DNA of 64,000 nucleotides, from assembly GCF_000348945.1 (NCBI RefSeq), contig NZ_AOCK01000009.1, forward strand, positions 1 through 64,000, read 5' to 3'. The notes below the pieces were generated by a model. It made no database searches. It had not been told where the DNA came from and worked only from the letters and a program-made list of their open reading frames with translations. The stretch comes from Paeniglutamicibacter gangotriensis Lz1y (GTDB taxonomy: Bacteria > Actinomycetota > Actinomycetes > Actinomycetales > Micrococcaceae). The position numbers were made by a program, and so were the translations under genes. Numbering within the stretch: position 1 is the first letter of the stretch; each line of letters begins with the position of its first letter. This document shows, piece after piece, positions 1 through 8,989 of this stretch.

Positions 1-264
1 TCAGACCCCGGTCAGGCGCAGCGCGGAGTTCCAGACGGGTCAAGAGCTGCCCCGTAACAGGTTTCAGCGTTCGGCTGAACCGCGTTAGGAAAACTGTTGG
101 GATTATTTTTCGCGAATTGACCGATAGGCCGCCATTTCGAGTTTGACCTGACCAAATCCACGTAACCGGTGGTCCGAGAACGGTTGACAGCGAAAAACTG
201 GGCGGTAGGCTGTAGTGAATGTCTGATCCTTCGATCCGGCTAACCGGCATACCGGTCTGCAAGA

Positions 265-350
265 ACAAATCGACCCCGTAGGCATTAGATAACACCCTGT
301 GGCCGCTCGTCGGCCGCGTGGGACGGACCGAAGCCTCGGGGTCGATTTGT
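265..350 (+). ncRNA. Candidate structured RNA / long-stem inverted repeat
   Basis: ACAAATCGACCCCG at 265-278 is perfectly complementary to CGGGGTCGATTTGT at 337-350. After a one-base bulge (T279) the stem continues as AGGC (280-283) with GCCT (333-336), giving about 18 pairs. Inside the loop, GGCCG (301-305) pairs with CGGCC (311-315) over a five-base loop. It lies upstream of ppm1 with no coding explanation. It could be a small RNA, a 5-prime leader structure or a decayed repeat. The strand is assumed from ppm1. Confidence 0.25.
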
Positions 351-422
351 GTCCGGAATACCCTCGCGCCATCGTCTTGCGCATCACATGACAAAGAACC
401 GGGTTTAGACGCAACGGCTGCG

Positions 423-428
423 TATAAT
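423..428 (+). promoter_or_regulatory. Candidate -10 box for ppm1
   Basis: A consensus TATAAT lies about 125 bases before the ppm1 start. No good -35 hexamer is seen at 16-18 bases spacing, so this is a weak call. Confidence 0.3.
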
Positions 429-554
429 TGTGCACTGACCACCACCCGATCCCTGAAACCAGTCGCAGCGGGTTTACGCCGTGCGGCACGTTGGTTCTCG
501 GCCACATGCGGCCCTCTTCCGCGGATCGATCCATCAGCAGAAAGGGACTGCCGC

Positions 555-1283
555 GTGCGCGTAGTCACGATCATTCCAACGTACAACGAGCTTGAATCGC
601 TGCCCATCACCGTGGCACGACTGCGTGCCGCAGTGCCCGATTCGGACGTCCTGATCGTTGACGACAACTCACCTGACGGCACCGGCGCCCTCGCCGACAA
701 GATGGCCGCCGATGACAAAGCCATCCATGTCATGCACCGCACGGGCAAGGCCGGCCTCGGAGCCGCCTACCTGGCCGGTTTCACCTGGGCACTGGATGCG
801 GGGTACGACGTACTGGTGGAAATGGATGCGGACGGCTCCCACAAGCCCGAGCAGCTTCCCCTGCTCCTGGCCGAAATCCCCAAGGGCGCAGATCTGGTCA
901 TTGGTTCCCGCTGGGTCAAGGGGGGATCGGTCGTGAACTGGCCGCTGCACCGCAAGATGATCTCCCGGGTCGGCAGCTTCTACTCCCGCACGATGCTCGG
1001 AGTGAACCTGCGAGACATCACCGCCGGATACCGCGCCTTCCGTCGCGAGACTCTCGAGGCCCTAGACTTCAACGCCATCGAATCTGTCGGATACGGCTTC
1101 CAAGTCGACATGACTTTCCGCGTGGCCCAGCTGGGCAAGAATATCGTCGAGGTGCCCATCACCTTCGTAGAGCGCGAGCTCGGTGTCTCGAAGATGAGCG
1201 GGAACATCGTGGTCGAGGCCATGCTGAACGTGACCCGATGGGGCTTGAGCGCCCGCTGGAAAAAGCTCACCGGACGCAACTAA
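555..1283 (+). CDS. ppm1: Polyprenol monophosphomannose synthase (GT2 family)
   Basis: 242 aa. It transfers mannose from GDP-mannose to polyprenyl phosphate, giving the lipid-linked mannose donor used for cell-envelope mannosylation. The GT2 fold is clear: an N-terminal VVTIIPTYNE, then VDDNSPDGT, and the metal-binding DAD in EMDADGSH near residue 95. There is no C-terminal membrane domain, as in the soluble DPM1-like enzymes. I chose the GTG at 555 because AAAGGG stands about 11 bases upstream and the family begins with this VVTIIPTYN strand; the longer frame to 318 has no family match. It ends at a strong bidirectional terminator facing rbpA. Confidence 0.93.
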   Translation: MRVVTIIPTYNELESLPITVARLRAAVPDSDVLIVDDNSPDGTGALADKMAADDKAIHVMHRTGKAGLGAAYLAGFTWALDAGYDVLVEMDADGSHKPEQLPLLLAEIPKGADLVIGSRWVKGGSVVNWPLHRKMISRVGSFYSRTMLGVNLRDITAGYRAFRRETLEALDFNAIESVGYGFQVDMTFRVAQLGKNIVEVPITFVERELGVSKMSGNIVVEAMLNVTRWGLSARWKKLTGRN

Positions 1284-1320
1284 CAGCGCCGGGGTATCGC
1301 CCCTGCGCAGACAAACGGCA

Positions 1321-1353
1321 AGGGCCCGAATGGTAATTATCCATTCGGGCCCT
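1321..1353. terminator. Bidirectional terminator between ppm1 and rbpA
   Basis: A perfect 13-bp stem, AGGGCCCGAATGG / CCATTCGGGCCCT, with a 7-base AT-rich loop sits between two convergent genes. Confidence 0.85.
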
Positions 1354-1382
1354 CGCCGCTTGTTAAACCGTAGCTGGTTCGT

Positions 1383-1754
1383 TTAGGCCTTGGCTGCTGC
1401 CTTGACCGCAGCTTCGGCTGCACTACGGGTGGTGCGCAACTTGGTCAGGCGATCCTTGAGGATCGTCTCCAAGTCTTCGACGGAGCGGCGTTCCAGGAGC
1501 ATATCCCAGTGGGTACGCACCGGCTTCTCCTTGGATTCCTCGACCTTGGCTTCGCCGTTAACCAGCTTGGCTACCTTGCCGGTCTTGGACATCCAGGTTG
1601 CCGGGATATCTGCCTCTATGGCAAAAATCACGAACACCTGCTCGCCGTCCTCGCAACGATATTCAACGCGCTGACGCGCTGCTGGCTCGACGCCAGCCTC
1701 AGTTTCCATGCTCTGTGCGCCAAGGCGCATTCCTCGCAGGCTGCGATCGCTCAT
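1383..1754 (-). CDS. rbpA: RNA polymerase-binding protein RbpA
   Basis: 123 aa. RbpA is an actinobacterial global activator that binds the RNA polymerase beta-prime subunit and the principal sigma factor and stabilises the open complex. Seen here: the N-terminal SDRSLRGMRLGAQS segment, the central fold (VEYRCEDGEQ ... PATW), and the sigma-interacting helix RTHWDMLLERRSVEDLE. Usual zinc-ligand cysteines are largely missing (only one Cys), as in many RbpA proteins. An alanine/lysine-rich tail ends the protein. AGGGAGA lies just before the ATG. Confidence 0.95.
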   Translation of the reverse strand: MSDRSLRGMRLGAQSMETEAGVEPAARQRVEYRCEDGEQVFVIFAIEADIPATWMSKTGKVAKLVNGEAKVEESKEKPVRTHWDMLLERRSVEDLETILKDRLTKLRTTRSAAEAAVKAAAKA

Positions 1755-1874
1755 ATTGTCTCCCTACTGCGACTACATACGGGTTCGGCTACCGATTTCA
1801 ACGTCCCGGTTCAGCATAAAATTCCCGCGGGGCGCAAGTCTCGAAGTTTCCATTATACGGCCCAGACGCGGCTT

Positions 1875-1910
1875 CGGGCGGGCTACCTCGTGTGTGAGGT
1901 AGCCCGCCCG
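1875..1910 (-). terminator. Terminator downstream of the SPFH gene
   Basis: A perfect 15-bp stem (CGGGCGGGCTACCTC and its complement) with a GTGTGT loop lies 26 bases past the stop of the minus-strand SPFH gene. Confidence 0.8.
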
Positions 1911-1935
1911 CGTGTTGCCGGTCTGAAATCGGCCG

Positions 1936-2871
1936 TTACATCAGGGTGTCGGTGGTGCCTTCCGGCTTCTCTTCGTCGCCGGCACCTTCAGTGAAGTTGC
2001 CCAGCGCGCCGCCAATTCCCTTCAGCGCCTCGCCGACCTCGCTGGGAATGATCCACAACTTGTTGGCGGAGCCTTCCGCGATCTTCGGCAAGGTCTGCAG
2101 GTACTGGTAGGCCAGTAGCTTCTGATCCGGCTTGCCCGCATGGATTGCATCGAAGACCTTCTGGATGGCCTGGGCTTCACCGTCGGCTCGCAGGATCGAG
2201 GCCTTGGCATCGCCCTCCGCGTTCAGGATGGATGCCTGGCGCTGGCCTTCGGCGGTCAGGATGGCCGACTGCTTGGTGCCTTCGGCGGTGAGGATCGCGG
2301 CACGGCGGTCGCGCTCTGCACGCATCTGCTTCTCCATGGAGTCCTGGATCGACAGCGGTGGATCGATGGCCTTGAGCTCGACGCGAGAGACACGAATGCC
2401 CCACTTGCCGGTGGCCTCATCAAGAACTCCGCGGAGCTGACCGTTGATCCGGTCGCGGCTGGTCAGCGCTTCTTCGAGATTCAACCCGCCCACGACGTTA
2501 CGCAGCGTGGTGGTGGTCAGCTGCTCAACGGCCATGATGTAGTTGGCGATTTCATACGTCGCTGCACGCGGCTCGGTGATCTGGAAGTAGACCACGGTGT
2601 CGATGGAAACCACCAGGTTGTCTTCGGTGATGACCGGCTGCGGCGGGAAGCTGACAACCTGTTCGCGAAGATCAAGCATGGGCAGCAAGCGGTCGACAAA
2701 CGGGATCAAGATCGTCAGCCCGGGAAGCAGGGTGCGATGGTACTTACCCAGCCGCTCCACGATCCCGGCCCGAGCCTGCGGCACGATGCGCACGGAGCGC
2801 ACCAGCACGATGATCACGAAGATTGCCAGTACTACCAGGACGACAGTTATGCCTAGACCCGATGTTTGCAT
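1936..2871 (-). CDS. SPFH/Band 7 membrane protein (stomatin-like)
   Basis: 311 aa. Members form large membrane-attached oligomers that organise membrane microdomains or modulate proteases. One N-terminal membrane segment (about residues 5-25, GLGITVVLVVLAIFVIIVLV) is followed by the SPFH core (VPQARAGIVERLGKYHRTL, then DTVVYFQITEP). Next comes an Ala/Glu-rich helical stretch with repeated AEGxxxAxIL units typical of stomatin/QmcA relatives. I prefer ATG 2871, preceded by a purine-rich AGAGAGAAG, over the in-frame ATG at 2898. The NfeD-like gene lies 59 bases upstream and is the usual partner. Confidence 0.88.
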   Translation of the reverse strand: MQTSGLGITVVLVVLAIFVIIVLVRSVRIVPQARAGIVERLGKYHRTLLPGLTILIPFVDRLLPMLDLREQVVSFPPQPVITEDNLVVSIDTVVYFQITEPRAATYEIANYIMAVEQLTTTTLRNVVGGLNLEEALTSRDRINGQLRGVLDEATGKWGIRVSRVELKAIDPPLSIQDSMEKQMRAERDRRAAILTAEGTKQSAILTAEGQRQASILNAEGDAKASILRADGEAQAIQKVFDAIHAGKPDQKLLAYQYLQTLPKIAEGSANKLWIIPSEVGEALKGIGGALGNFTEGAGDEEKPEGTTDTLM

Positions 2872-2930
2872 CTCTTCTCTCTTTCGTTGGGGCGCCATGT
2901 TCCAGGCACCGAAAACTTTTGGTGAGCTGT

Positions 2931-3398
2931 CTAGTCCAGATCAGGAAGGTGGGTCCGCAGGGTGATGTACGCAGTTGCCCCGTCGATGCGCACCACCGAT
3001 CCGTAGGTTCCAGGCTGCATGGATGTCTCATCCTCGGTGCGGGCCGACCAGGTTTCCCCGCCGATCTTCGCACGGCCGTTCATCCTGGAGGTGGGCTCCA
3101 GGACCAGGGCGTCTTCGCCTATCAGCCGGTCCATGTTGGTACGGAGCGCTTCGGGATCCTTGCGCAGATGTCGAAGCGCGATAGGCCGTACCAGCATGAT
3201 CATGAGCATGGCCGTGACGCTGAAGACCACGACCTGTACCCAGAATTCTCCTCCAAACAAGGCCACGGTCACGCCGCCCAAGGCGCCGACACCGAGCATG
3301 ATGAAGTACAAATCGAGTGAAATCATTTCAATGATTGCCAGCAAGAGGAAGAGCGCCAACCAAACCACCCAAGCGTTGGCTACGAGCCACTCATACAT
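2931..3398 (-). CDS. NfeD-like membrane protein
   Basis: 155 aa. NfeD proteins pair with SPFH/stomatin proteins; the C-terminal OB-fold domain sits at the membrane surface. Membrane helices run from about residue 5 to 70 (WVVWLALFLLLAIIEM, YFIMLGVGALGGVTVALF, VQVVVFSVTAMLMIMLV). A soluble beta-rich domain follows, with the family-like GRAKIGGETWSAR. ATG 3398 is chosen because GAGGGGG lies eight bases upstream; the longer frame to 3539 has no family character. It is the first gene of a two-gene unit with the SPFH gene. Confidence 0.87.
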   Translation of the reverse strand: MYEWLVANAWVVWLALFLLLAIIEMISLDLYFIMLGVGALGGVTVALFGGEFWVQVVVFSVTAMLMIMLVRPIALRHLRKDPEALRTNMDRLIGEDALVLEPTSRMNGRAKIGGETWSARTEDETSMQPGTYGSVVRIDGATAYITLRTHLPDLD

Positions 3399-3506
3399 AA
3401 TTCCCCCTCGGGTCCAGATGTGTTGGATACACATCTTATTCTTACTACTCCATTTTGCCTGATGGGGTGGTCGGTTCGAATCAGCACAAGGGACGATGTT
3501 CCATTC

Positions 3507-3535
3507 CGGGCCCTCATCATTGTGATGACGGCCCG
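3507..3535 (-). terminator. Terminator downstream of the RlmA-type gene
   Basis: A 13-bp stem with one mismatch (CGGGCCCTCATCA against TGATGACGGCCCG) and a 3-base loop lies just past the stop of the minus-strand methyltransferase. Confidence 0.6.
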
Positions 3536-3557
3536 CCATCGCGTGCGGATCGGCCCC

Positions 3558-4430
3558 TCAGTCGTTCCGGCGAAACTCTTGGATACGGAAGGCAGCGGTG
3601 ACCAGTGTTGCGCTTCCTGCCTCAGCCAACTTCGCACGCAGGACCTCGGGGTCCAGATGGTGTCCAGCCGGACCCATCATGGCCAGTTCAAAGGCTGCCT
3701 GCGCGTCAAGGACCAGGGGGACCCTGACCTCTTCGGTGGATTTCAGGACAAACCGATCACCCATGGACGCGACCACTCCTGCGGCCTTGTCGGCGCCGAT
3801 CCCCAACAGCCCCAACAGCCCAGCGGCCTCGGAGAGATGCTCGGGCAGCGGCGTGACCACCAGCGCGGTCCCGCCGGGACGGAGCACCCGAGCGAACTCC
3901 GATCCGTTGTGCGGGGAGAAGATATTGAGCAAAAGATCGATGGACTCGTCATCCACGGGGAGCTCGCGCCACAGGTCCCAGACCAATGCCACGGTGTTGG
4001 GCACCTTGGCCGCGCGGCGCATGGCATAGCGGGAAATGTCCAACGCCACCGCGCCGGGCTCGGTGGTGCCGGGTAATGCTTCAAGTACCTGGCGCAGGTA
4101 GTAACCCGTTCCGGCGCCGGCGTCCAGCACCCGGGGGTGTTCGTTGCCGTGCAGGGCGTTGCGTGCCAAGTGTCCCAGCGCCTCGGCCAGTGATTCGTAG
4201 TGCCCGGCATCCAGGAACGATGCCCGGGCCGCGACCATGGCGGCGCCGTCCTCGGTGAAATTGGTGCCCTTGCCCGTGAGCAGGTTGAAATAGCCCTGTT
4301 TGGCGGCGTCAAAACCGTGACCGCTGGTGCACCCCAGACGTGGCGCGCTGCCCGGAGTTAGCTCCAGAAGCAGTGGCAGCCGGCAGACGGGGCAGCGGAG
4401 CCCCGCTTCGAGAGGTGTTTGCTGCTGCAC
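3558..4430 (-). CDS. RlmA-type 23S rRNA guanine-N1 methyltransferase
   Basis: 290 aa. RlmA enzymes methylate G745 or G748 in 23S rRNA helix 35 using S-adenosylmethionine. An N-terminal zinc motif is visible (RCPVCRLPLLLEL ... RLGCTSGHGFD, a Cys-X2-Cys and Cys/His pair), then GYFNLL as in the family. A Rossmann methyltransferase domain with LDAGAGTGYYL (SAM motif I) and VALDISRYA follows. GTG 4430 is chosen because AAGGA precedes it and the zinc finger starts directly after; the longer frame overlaps the divergent peptidase. G745 versus G748 specificity cannot be read from sequence. Confidence 0.85.
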   Translation of the reverse strand: MQQQTPLEAGLRCPVCRLPLLLELTPGSAPRLGCTSGHGFDAAKQGYFNLLTGKGTNFTEDGAAMVAARASFLDAGHYESLAEALGHLARNALHGNEHPRVLDAGAGTGYYLRQVLEALPGTTEPGAVALDISRYAMRRAAKVPNTVALVWDLWRELPVDDESIDLLLNIFSPHNGSEFARVLRPGGTALVVTPLPEHLSEAAGLLGLLGIGADKAAGVVASMGDRFVLKSTEEVRVPLVLDAQAAFELAMMGPAGHHLDPEVLRAKLAEAGSATLVTAAFRIQEFRRND

Positions 4431-4458
4431 GTGTGTCCTTCGTCTCGTGGGAGTTCGA

Positions 4459-4464
4459 TAGGCT
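4459..4464 (+). promoter_or_regulatory. -10 box of a leaderless S9 peptidase transcript
   Basis: TAGGCT ends exactly six bases before GTG 4471, and there is no Shine-Dalgarno sequence. This fits a transcript that begins at the start codon. Confidence 0.5.
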
Positions 4465-4470
4465 AGCGCC

Positions 4471-6510
4471 GTGAAACCAGAGCAGCTAGACCTACTGACC
4501 ACTGTATCGGCGCCAAGCGTGGCCCCCGATGCATCCGCCGCCGCCGTGTCCGCCTCACGGCCCAGCTTCGAGTCCGACACCTACGTTGGGCAGCTATGGC
4601 TGCTGGGCCTAGGCGACACCGATTCGCCGCGAAGGTTGACCCGAGGCGAATCAGATCACTCTCCGCAGTATTCACCGGACGGTCAGTGGATCGCGTTCCT
4701 CCGCACCGATGCAGATGGCCGTGGTCAGCTCGCCGTCGTGGAGGCACTCGGTGGAGAGCCGCGGCTGCTGACAAACCGCCAACTGGGGGTTACAGGCTTT
4801 GTCTGGGCGCCGGATAGCACCGAGCTGGCCTTCACCTCGCGCACCGCCGAGACGGGTCGCTACGGATCAATCAAAGACGTGGGAACCACCGCAGAAGCAC
4901 CGCGCCGCATCTCCACCCTGAAGTACCGCGCAGACGGGGTCGGATTCTTCCGGGACAAGGTCCAGGGACTGTTTACCCTGCCTGTGCCGGCACTCGGCGC
5001 GGAACCGTTCGTCAAGCCTCGCGGTCGGGCGGCTCACGAGGTCCGAGAGCTCCCCACGGGCCTGCCGGAATCCGCCCGGCGTGCGGAAACCACCAGTGAC
5101 GTCTCCGATCCCTGCTACAGCCCCGACGGGAAATGGATCTACTTCACCGCGGCCCTGCACGAGGAAGCCGACACTGACCTGCGCTCGCACATCCATAGAG
5201 TTCCCCGGGCGGGGACGGCGCCTGCCACACCGGAGTGGGTGTTGGGTGTAGCTCACGGCGAGTGGGCCTACCGCGCCCCGCAATTTAGCACTGACGGTGC
5301 GACCCTATTCGTCTTGGGCCAGCAGTTGGGATCCTCGGGCGTGGATTTTTTGGCCCGGCACGTGGCTGTATGCGCCGTGGCAGCAGATCAGGTGGGCATC
5401 CCCGAGGCTCGTGTACTGAGCGACATGGACGCGTTCGACTACACCGAATGCGAGATTTTGGTGCCGCACGGGGCCGACGGAGTCCTGGCCACGGCGCGGG
5501 TGCGAGGCACCGGGGAACTACATCTGGTCACGGCGGACGGGACACACACGGTGCTTGGCTCCGGAGGACAGAACATCCACGGTGCTGCCTCGGCGGACGG
5601 GCACGTGGTTATTTCCTATGAGTCGGCGAGATCGCCGGGGGAGTGCGGCCGGTTGGAAGGCGGCGCCATTGTCCAACTCACCGACTTTGCCGCGCCGCTG
5701 CACCAGGGGACCAACCTCAGTGCCCCACGCGAGGTTGAATTCACTGCTCCTGATGGTTACCCGGTCCACGGTTGGATCCACCTGCCGCAGGGAGCGGGAC
5801 CGCACCCGGTGCTGTTGAACATCCATGGTGGTCCGTTCGCGCAATACGGACCCGCCTATTTTGATGAGGCGCAGGTTTATGCCGAAGCCGGGTATGCGGT
5901 GCTTCAATGCAATCCGCGCGGCAGTGCCAGCTACGGCAGGGAACACGGGCTGGCGATCAAACACGCCATGGGCACCGTAGACATGGCCGACGTGTTGGCG
6001 TTCCTTCAGGGCGCTTGCGCCGCCGAGCCGGTCTTGGATGCCCAGCGCACCGGCATCCTGGGCGGGTCCTACGGCGGCTACCTCACGGCGTGGACGATCG
6101 CCCATGAGCATCGCTTTGCCGCGGCGATGGTCGAACGCGGTTTCCTTGATTCGCTCTCGTTTGTGGGAACCAGCGACATCGGGTGGTTCTTCGCCGAGGC
6201 TTACACCGGATCTGACCCGGAGCAGGTCGCCGCCCAATCGCCGATGGCCAAGATTGGGCAGGTTCAGACCCCGACCCTGGTCATGCACTCCGAAGGGGAC
6301 TACCGCTGCCCTCTGGAGCAGGCACAGCGCTACTATGTGGGCCTCAAGCAGCGCCAGGTGCCCACGGAGTTGGTGCTGTTCCCGGGGGAGAGCCACGGGC
6401 TCAGTCGGGGAGGTTCTCCTTGGCACCGCCGGCAGCGTTTCGAAGCGATCCTTGACTGGTTCAACAAGTATCTGCCCGCCAAGACCCCAGAGGCCCAGCA
6501 GGAGGCTTAG
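4471..6510 (+). CDS. S9 family prolyl oligopeptidase-type peptidase
   Basis: 679 aa. It resembles acylaminoacyl-peptidases and dipeptidyl aminopeptidases that cleave short peptides. The N-terminal two thirds is a WD40/PD40-like propeller (for example YSPDGQWIAFLRT, YSPDGKWIYFTA). The C-terminal alpha/beta hydrolase domain carries the nucleophile Ser533 in GGSYGGY, Asp610 in EGDYRCP and His642 in GESHGLS, a complete triad. No signal peptide is seen, so it is probably cytoplasmic. The GTG start is supported by the -10 box six bases upstream. It is divergent from the rRNA methyltransferase. Confidence 0.93.
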   Translation: MKPEQLDLLTTVSAPSVAPDASAAAVSASRPSFESDTYVGQLWLLGLGDTDSPRRLTRGESDHSPQYSPDGQWIAFLRTDADGRGQLAVVEALGGEPRLLTNRQLGVTGFVWAPDSTELAFTSRTAETGRYGSIKDVGTTAEAPRRISTLKYRADGVGFFRDKVQGLFTLPVPALGAEPFVKPRGRAAHEVRELPTGLPESARRAETTSDVSDPCYSPDGKWIYFTAALHEEADTDLRSHIHRVPRAGTAPATPEWVLGVAHGEWAYRAPQFSTDGATLFVLGQQLGSSGVDFLARHVAVCAVAADQVGIPEARVLSDMDAFDYTECEILVPHGADGVLATARVRGTGELHLVTADGTHTVLGSGGQNIHGAASADGHVVISYESARSPGECGRLEGGAIVQLTDFAAPLHQGTNLSAPREVEFTAPDGYPVHGWIHLPQGAGPHPVLLNIHGGPFAQYGPAYFDEAQVYAEAGYAVLQCNPRGSASYGREHGLAIKHAMGTVDMADVLAFLQGACAAEPVLDAQRTGILGGSYGGYLTAWTIAHEHRFAAAMVERGFLDSLSFVGTSDIGWFFAEAYTGSDPEQVAAQSPMAKIGQVQTPTLVMHSEGDYRCPLEQAQRYYVGLKQRQVPTELVLFPGESHGLSRGGSPWHRRQRFEAILDWFNKYLPAKTPEAQQEA

Positions 6511-6515
6511 CGATT

Positions 6516-6554
6516 CACCTCTGTTGCCACGCCGAACACCTGGCAGCAGAGGTG
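6516..6554 (+). terminator. Terminator after the S9 peptidase
   Basis: CACCTCTGTTGCCA (6516-6529) pairs with TGGCAGCAGAGGTG (6541-6554) with one mismatch, six bases past the stop codon. Confidence 0.7.
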
Positions 6555-6718
6555 AGCGGTGCACAGTTTCCGGTGCGTCCGCCGGGTCTCGCTAACGAGG
6601 ATGCCGGGCAGCTCCTGGGGATTGCGCGAGCCCGGTCCGATCCGCATGGCCTCAGAGACCATGCCCGTGCGTTCCTGAGTGCCATCCGCCTTGGCTGAGC
6701 AGGCGAGGACTTCGGAAT

Positions 6719-7387
6719 CTAGAAGGCCAGTCCAGCGCGCGCTTCGTCGATCCCAGGGTTGGCCCAGCGCGGATATTCCTCGTTGGCGCACAGTGACCGG
6801 GTGAGGGCCTTATCGATGTAGAGCATGCCATCCAGGTGGTCGGTTTCATGCTGGACGATCCGCGCCTGCCATCCGGAGAAGGTGCGTTCGCATGGCGTTC
6901 CCACCGCGTCCAGGTATGTTGCGGTGATATCTGCTGGGCGGTCAACGACGCCCTGGTATCCGTTGAAGGACAGGCAGCCTTCGTAAAATGCTGCCCTGCG
7001 TTGACCGATGGCTTCGTAGCGTGGGTTGATGATTTCCAGGTAGTCGAGAGGTTCGCGTTCCCGTGCCACCGAGTTCTCTGCACTGGTGTCGTAGAGATCC
7101 TGCAATACGGCGATCCGCAGCGGGATCCCGAGCTGCGGGGCGGCGAGGCCAACCCCTGGGGCATCGATCATGACCGCGCGCATGGTGTCCAGGAAGCGGC
7201 GAAGCAGGGTCGGCGCTAGCTGGTCGGTGAGCTCTTGGCCTTGCATCCGCAGTACCGGGTGCCCCAGTTGAACGATGGGTGGGATCTCACCCGCCTCGTG
7301 GATTTCGACCAGTCGGGTGACTTCTTCGTGGATCCAGGCGGGGGAGTAGGGCTCCGTTTTGGCAAGGGGAGTGAGTTCCTGGCTCAT
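6719..7387 (-). CDS. def: Peptide deformylase
   Basis: 222 aa. It removes the N-formyl group from nascent proteins using a bound divalent metal. All three motifs are present: GVGLAAPQ (78-85), EGCLS with metal ligand Cys138, and QHETDHLDG with His180, catalytic Glu181 and His184. An N-terminal extension of about 35 residues before the core is common in actinobacterial copies. Its start overlaps the end of zapE by four bases (7384-7387), so the two are translationally coupled. Confidence 0.96.
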   Translation of the reverse strand: MSQELTPLAKTEPYSPAWIHEEVTRLVEIHEAGEIPPIVQLGHPVLRMQGQELTDQLAPTLLRRFLDTMRAVMIDAPGVGLAAPQLGIPLRIAVLQDLYDTSAENSVAREREPLDYLEIINPRYEAIGQRRAAFYEGCLSFNGYQGVVDRPADITATYLDAVGTPCERTFSGWQARIVQHETDHLDGMLYIDKALTRSLCANEEYPRWANPGIDEARAGLAF

Positions 7388-8580
7388 GCGTTGGCACCTT
7401 CGGTAGTGGTTTGGGTGACGTTGTTTTGCAGCGCGTTCAGCCTGCTTGTCAGGCGTGCCGCATCCAGTTCGGGTAAGTGCTGCAGAGACTCGCTGAAGTC
7501 CGCGTGAACCAGCAGGTCAAGACGGATGTCGTGATCATAAAGTACGTCAATGGCATTGGCCATGCGTCGCAGTCCGAACGGTGTCATGCTGCGGCTCCCC
7601 GGAACATCGGAAATGATCCAATGTTCGTAGTCTTTGGCCAGCTCGAGGTAGTCCAATGGTGCTGTCAACGATTCACAGAGCTCGCTGAAGTCGAACCAAA
7701 GTTGGCCGGGAACAGCCCTACGAGCAGCGATTTCGTGGCTGGTTGGTTTTAGCCTGACGGCTTCATGTGGCAACGGTTCGGTAAGCCCGATGCTCTGTAG
7801 CGTCTGGGGCTTGGCTCCAATCAGAAAGCTTCCGGTGTTGTAACCTCGGCGTGCTGAAGTGGCTACGTCAAAGGTCCGGTAGTCCTTCTGTCCATCAAGT
7901 TCGTGAACGGTCATGTGCTCTCGAATGGTGGCGATCGTGGGCAGGATCAGATGGTGGTAGTACTCATCAGCCAGGAGCTCTTCGGGCGGATAGTTCGACG
8001 TCGTGATGAGCAAGATGCGGCGTTCCATAATGAATTTCAGCATTCTGGCCAGCAACATCGCATCGCCGGGGTCGTTGCAGTGAAATTCGTCGAAGCAAAG
8101 AATTTCGACGTCGCCCAGCATGGATTCGATGGCTTGTTCGATGGCACTGGTGCGCGCGGCGACACGATCGGATCGTCCGCGAGATGCACTTCCGCGGGCG
8201 TCTGGTTCTTCTACCAGAGCCAGTGCCTCGGTGGTCGCTTTGTGTGCCGAGGCGTGTAATTGCCGGAAGAAGTCGTGAAAGTGGAACCGACGCTTCTTGG
8301 GAGTGGGCAACGCATCGAAGAACGCCCCTAAGATCCAGGTCTTGCCGCGGCCCGGAGGACCCCACAAGTACACGTGGTCACCGGAAGGGGAGGCGGTTGC
8401 CCGGGACAAGTATCGCATCGCGTTCCGGGACAGTAACCCCACCGTATCTTGCTGTCCGGGGTCTAGGACGATGCCATCGGTACTCGCCTTGGCGAAGACG
8501 GCCTGCTGGACTTCGTCGATGAAGCCGTCCGGCGCTTGGTGATGTGCACCTGCATGGACGGCTGAATATTGCTGTGGCAT
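7384..8580 (-). CDS. zapE: ZapE/AFG1-like AAA ATPase
   Basis: 398 aa. ZapE in proteobacteria associates with the division ring, and AFG1 is its mitochondrial relative; the role in actinobacteria is less clear. Walker A is GPPGRGKT (74-81) and Walker B is ILCFDEFHCND (from 160). The family signatures FHDFFRQLH and LLITTSNYPPEELL are also visible. The Walker B stretch and sensor region fit the ZapE/AFG1 branch rather than proteolytic AAA enzymes. It is the first gene of a pair with def. AGGGAAA about 11 bases upstream of the ATG is a weak ribosome-binding site. Confidence 0.9.
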   Translation of the reverse strand: MPQQYSAVHAGAHHQAPDGFIDEVQQAVFAKASTDGIVLDPGQQDTVGLLSRNAMRYLSRATASPSGDHVYLWGPPGRGKTWILGAFFDALPTPKKRRFHFHDFFRQLHASAHKATTEALALVEEPDARGSASRGRSDRVAARTSAIEQAIESMLGDVEILCFDEFHCNDPGDAMLLARMLKFIMERRILLITTSNYPPEELLADEYYHHLILPTIATIREHMTVHELDGQKDYRTFDVATSARRGYNTGSFLIGAKPQTLQSIGLTEPLPHEAVRLKPTSHEIAARRAVPGQLWFDFSELCESLTAPLDYLELAKDYEHWIISDVPGSRSMTPFGLRRMANAIDVLYDHDIRLDLLVHADFSESLQHLPELDAARLTSRLNALQNNVTQTTTEGANA

Positions 8581-8989
8581 ACATCGAGTTTCCCTGAATA
8601 ACTATGCAACCGCCAAAACGTGGCGGATTCTAGTTATGTCAACCAATATTTATCTGGGGCGGAAACCCGTGCGATACGTTGAACCGCTGGTTTTCCGGAG
8701 AGGTACTTCAGGATTTCGCCGTTTCCTGAGGTCGTCACCCTCCGACTTCTTGCGGTGCCCACCGCCGGCTTCGGCCGCGGCGCACGGACAGCAGAACTTT
8801 GTGGAGGCGGCAAACAAAAAGCTGTTTGTTTGCGGGGCATTCGGGCACTTTGACCTGTCGGCTGTAATGTCCGGAAATGTGCAGATTTACCCACTTTCAG
8901 AACTTCGTCCATTTCGCCGATAATCTACATTATGTCAAGTAGCGGTTTGAGGAACTCCTAGAGAGCCCGCTCAAGCCCTGTTGCTGTCC
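8581..8989. other. Non-coding region upstream of zapE
   Basis: About 400 bases without a convincing gene. Short open frames here lack start signals and family character. It ends where the first 19-bp iterated site begins. Confidence 0.4.

Larger units (their letters stand above)
1..554. other. Upstream region of ppm1, no intact gene
   Basis: I see no complete gene here. One plus-strand frame is open from base 1 to a TAA at 55-57 and could be the tail of a gene entering from the left, but it is too short to judge. The rest holds a long-range inverted repeat (265-350) and a TATAAT box at 423-428, both listed separately. The long minus-strand open frame across 103-534 has no recognisable protein character and is treated as chance. 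Confidence 0.4.

Noticed and set aside
1-57. Gene ending at base 1 on the minus strand
   Set aside because: The frame ending TGA at 3-1 has an in-frame stop 13 codons earlier.
1936-3398. SPFH/NfeD pair as a defence or novel system
   Set aside because: This is a common conserved membrane pair with no unusual domains here.
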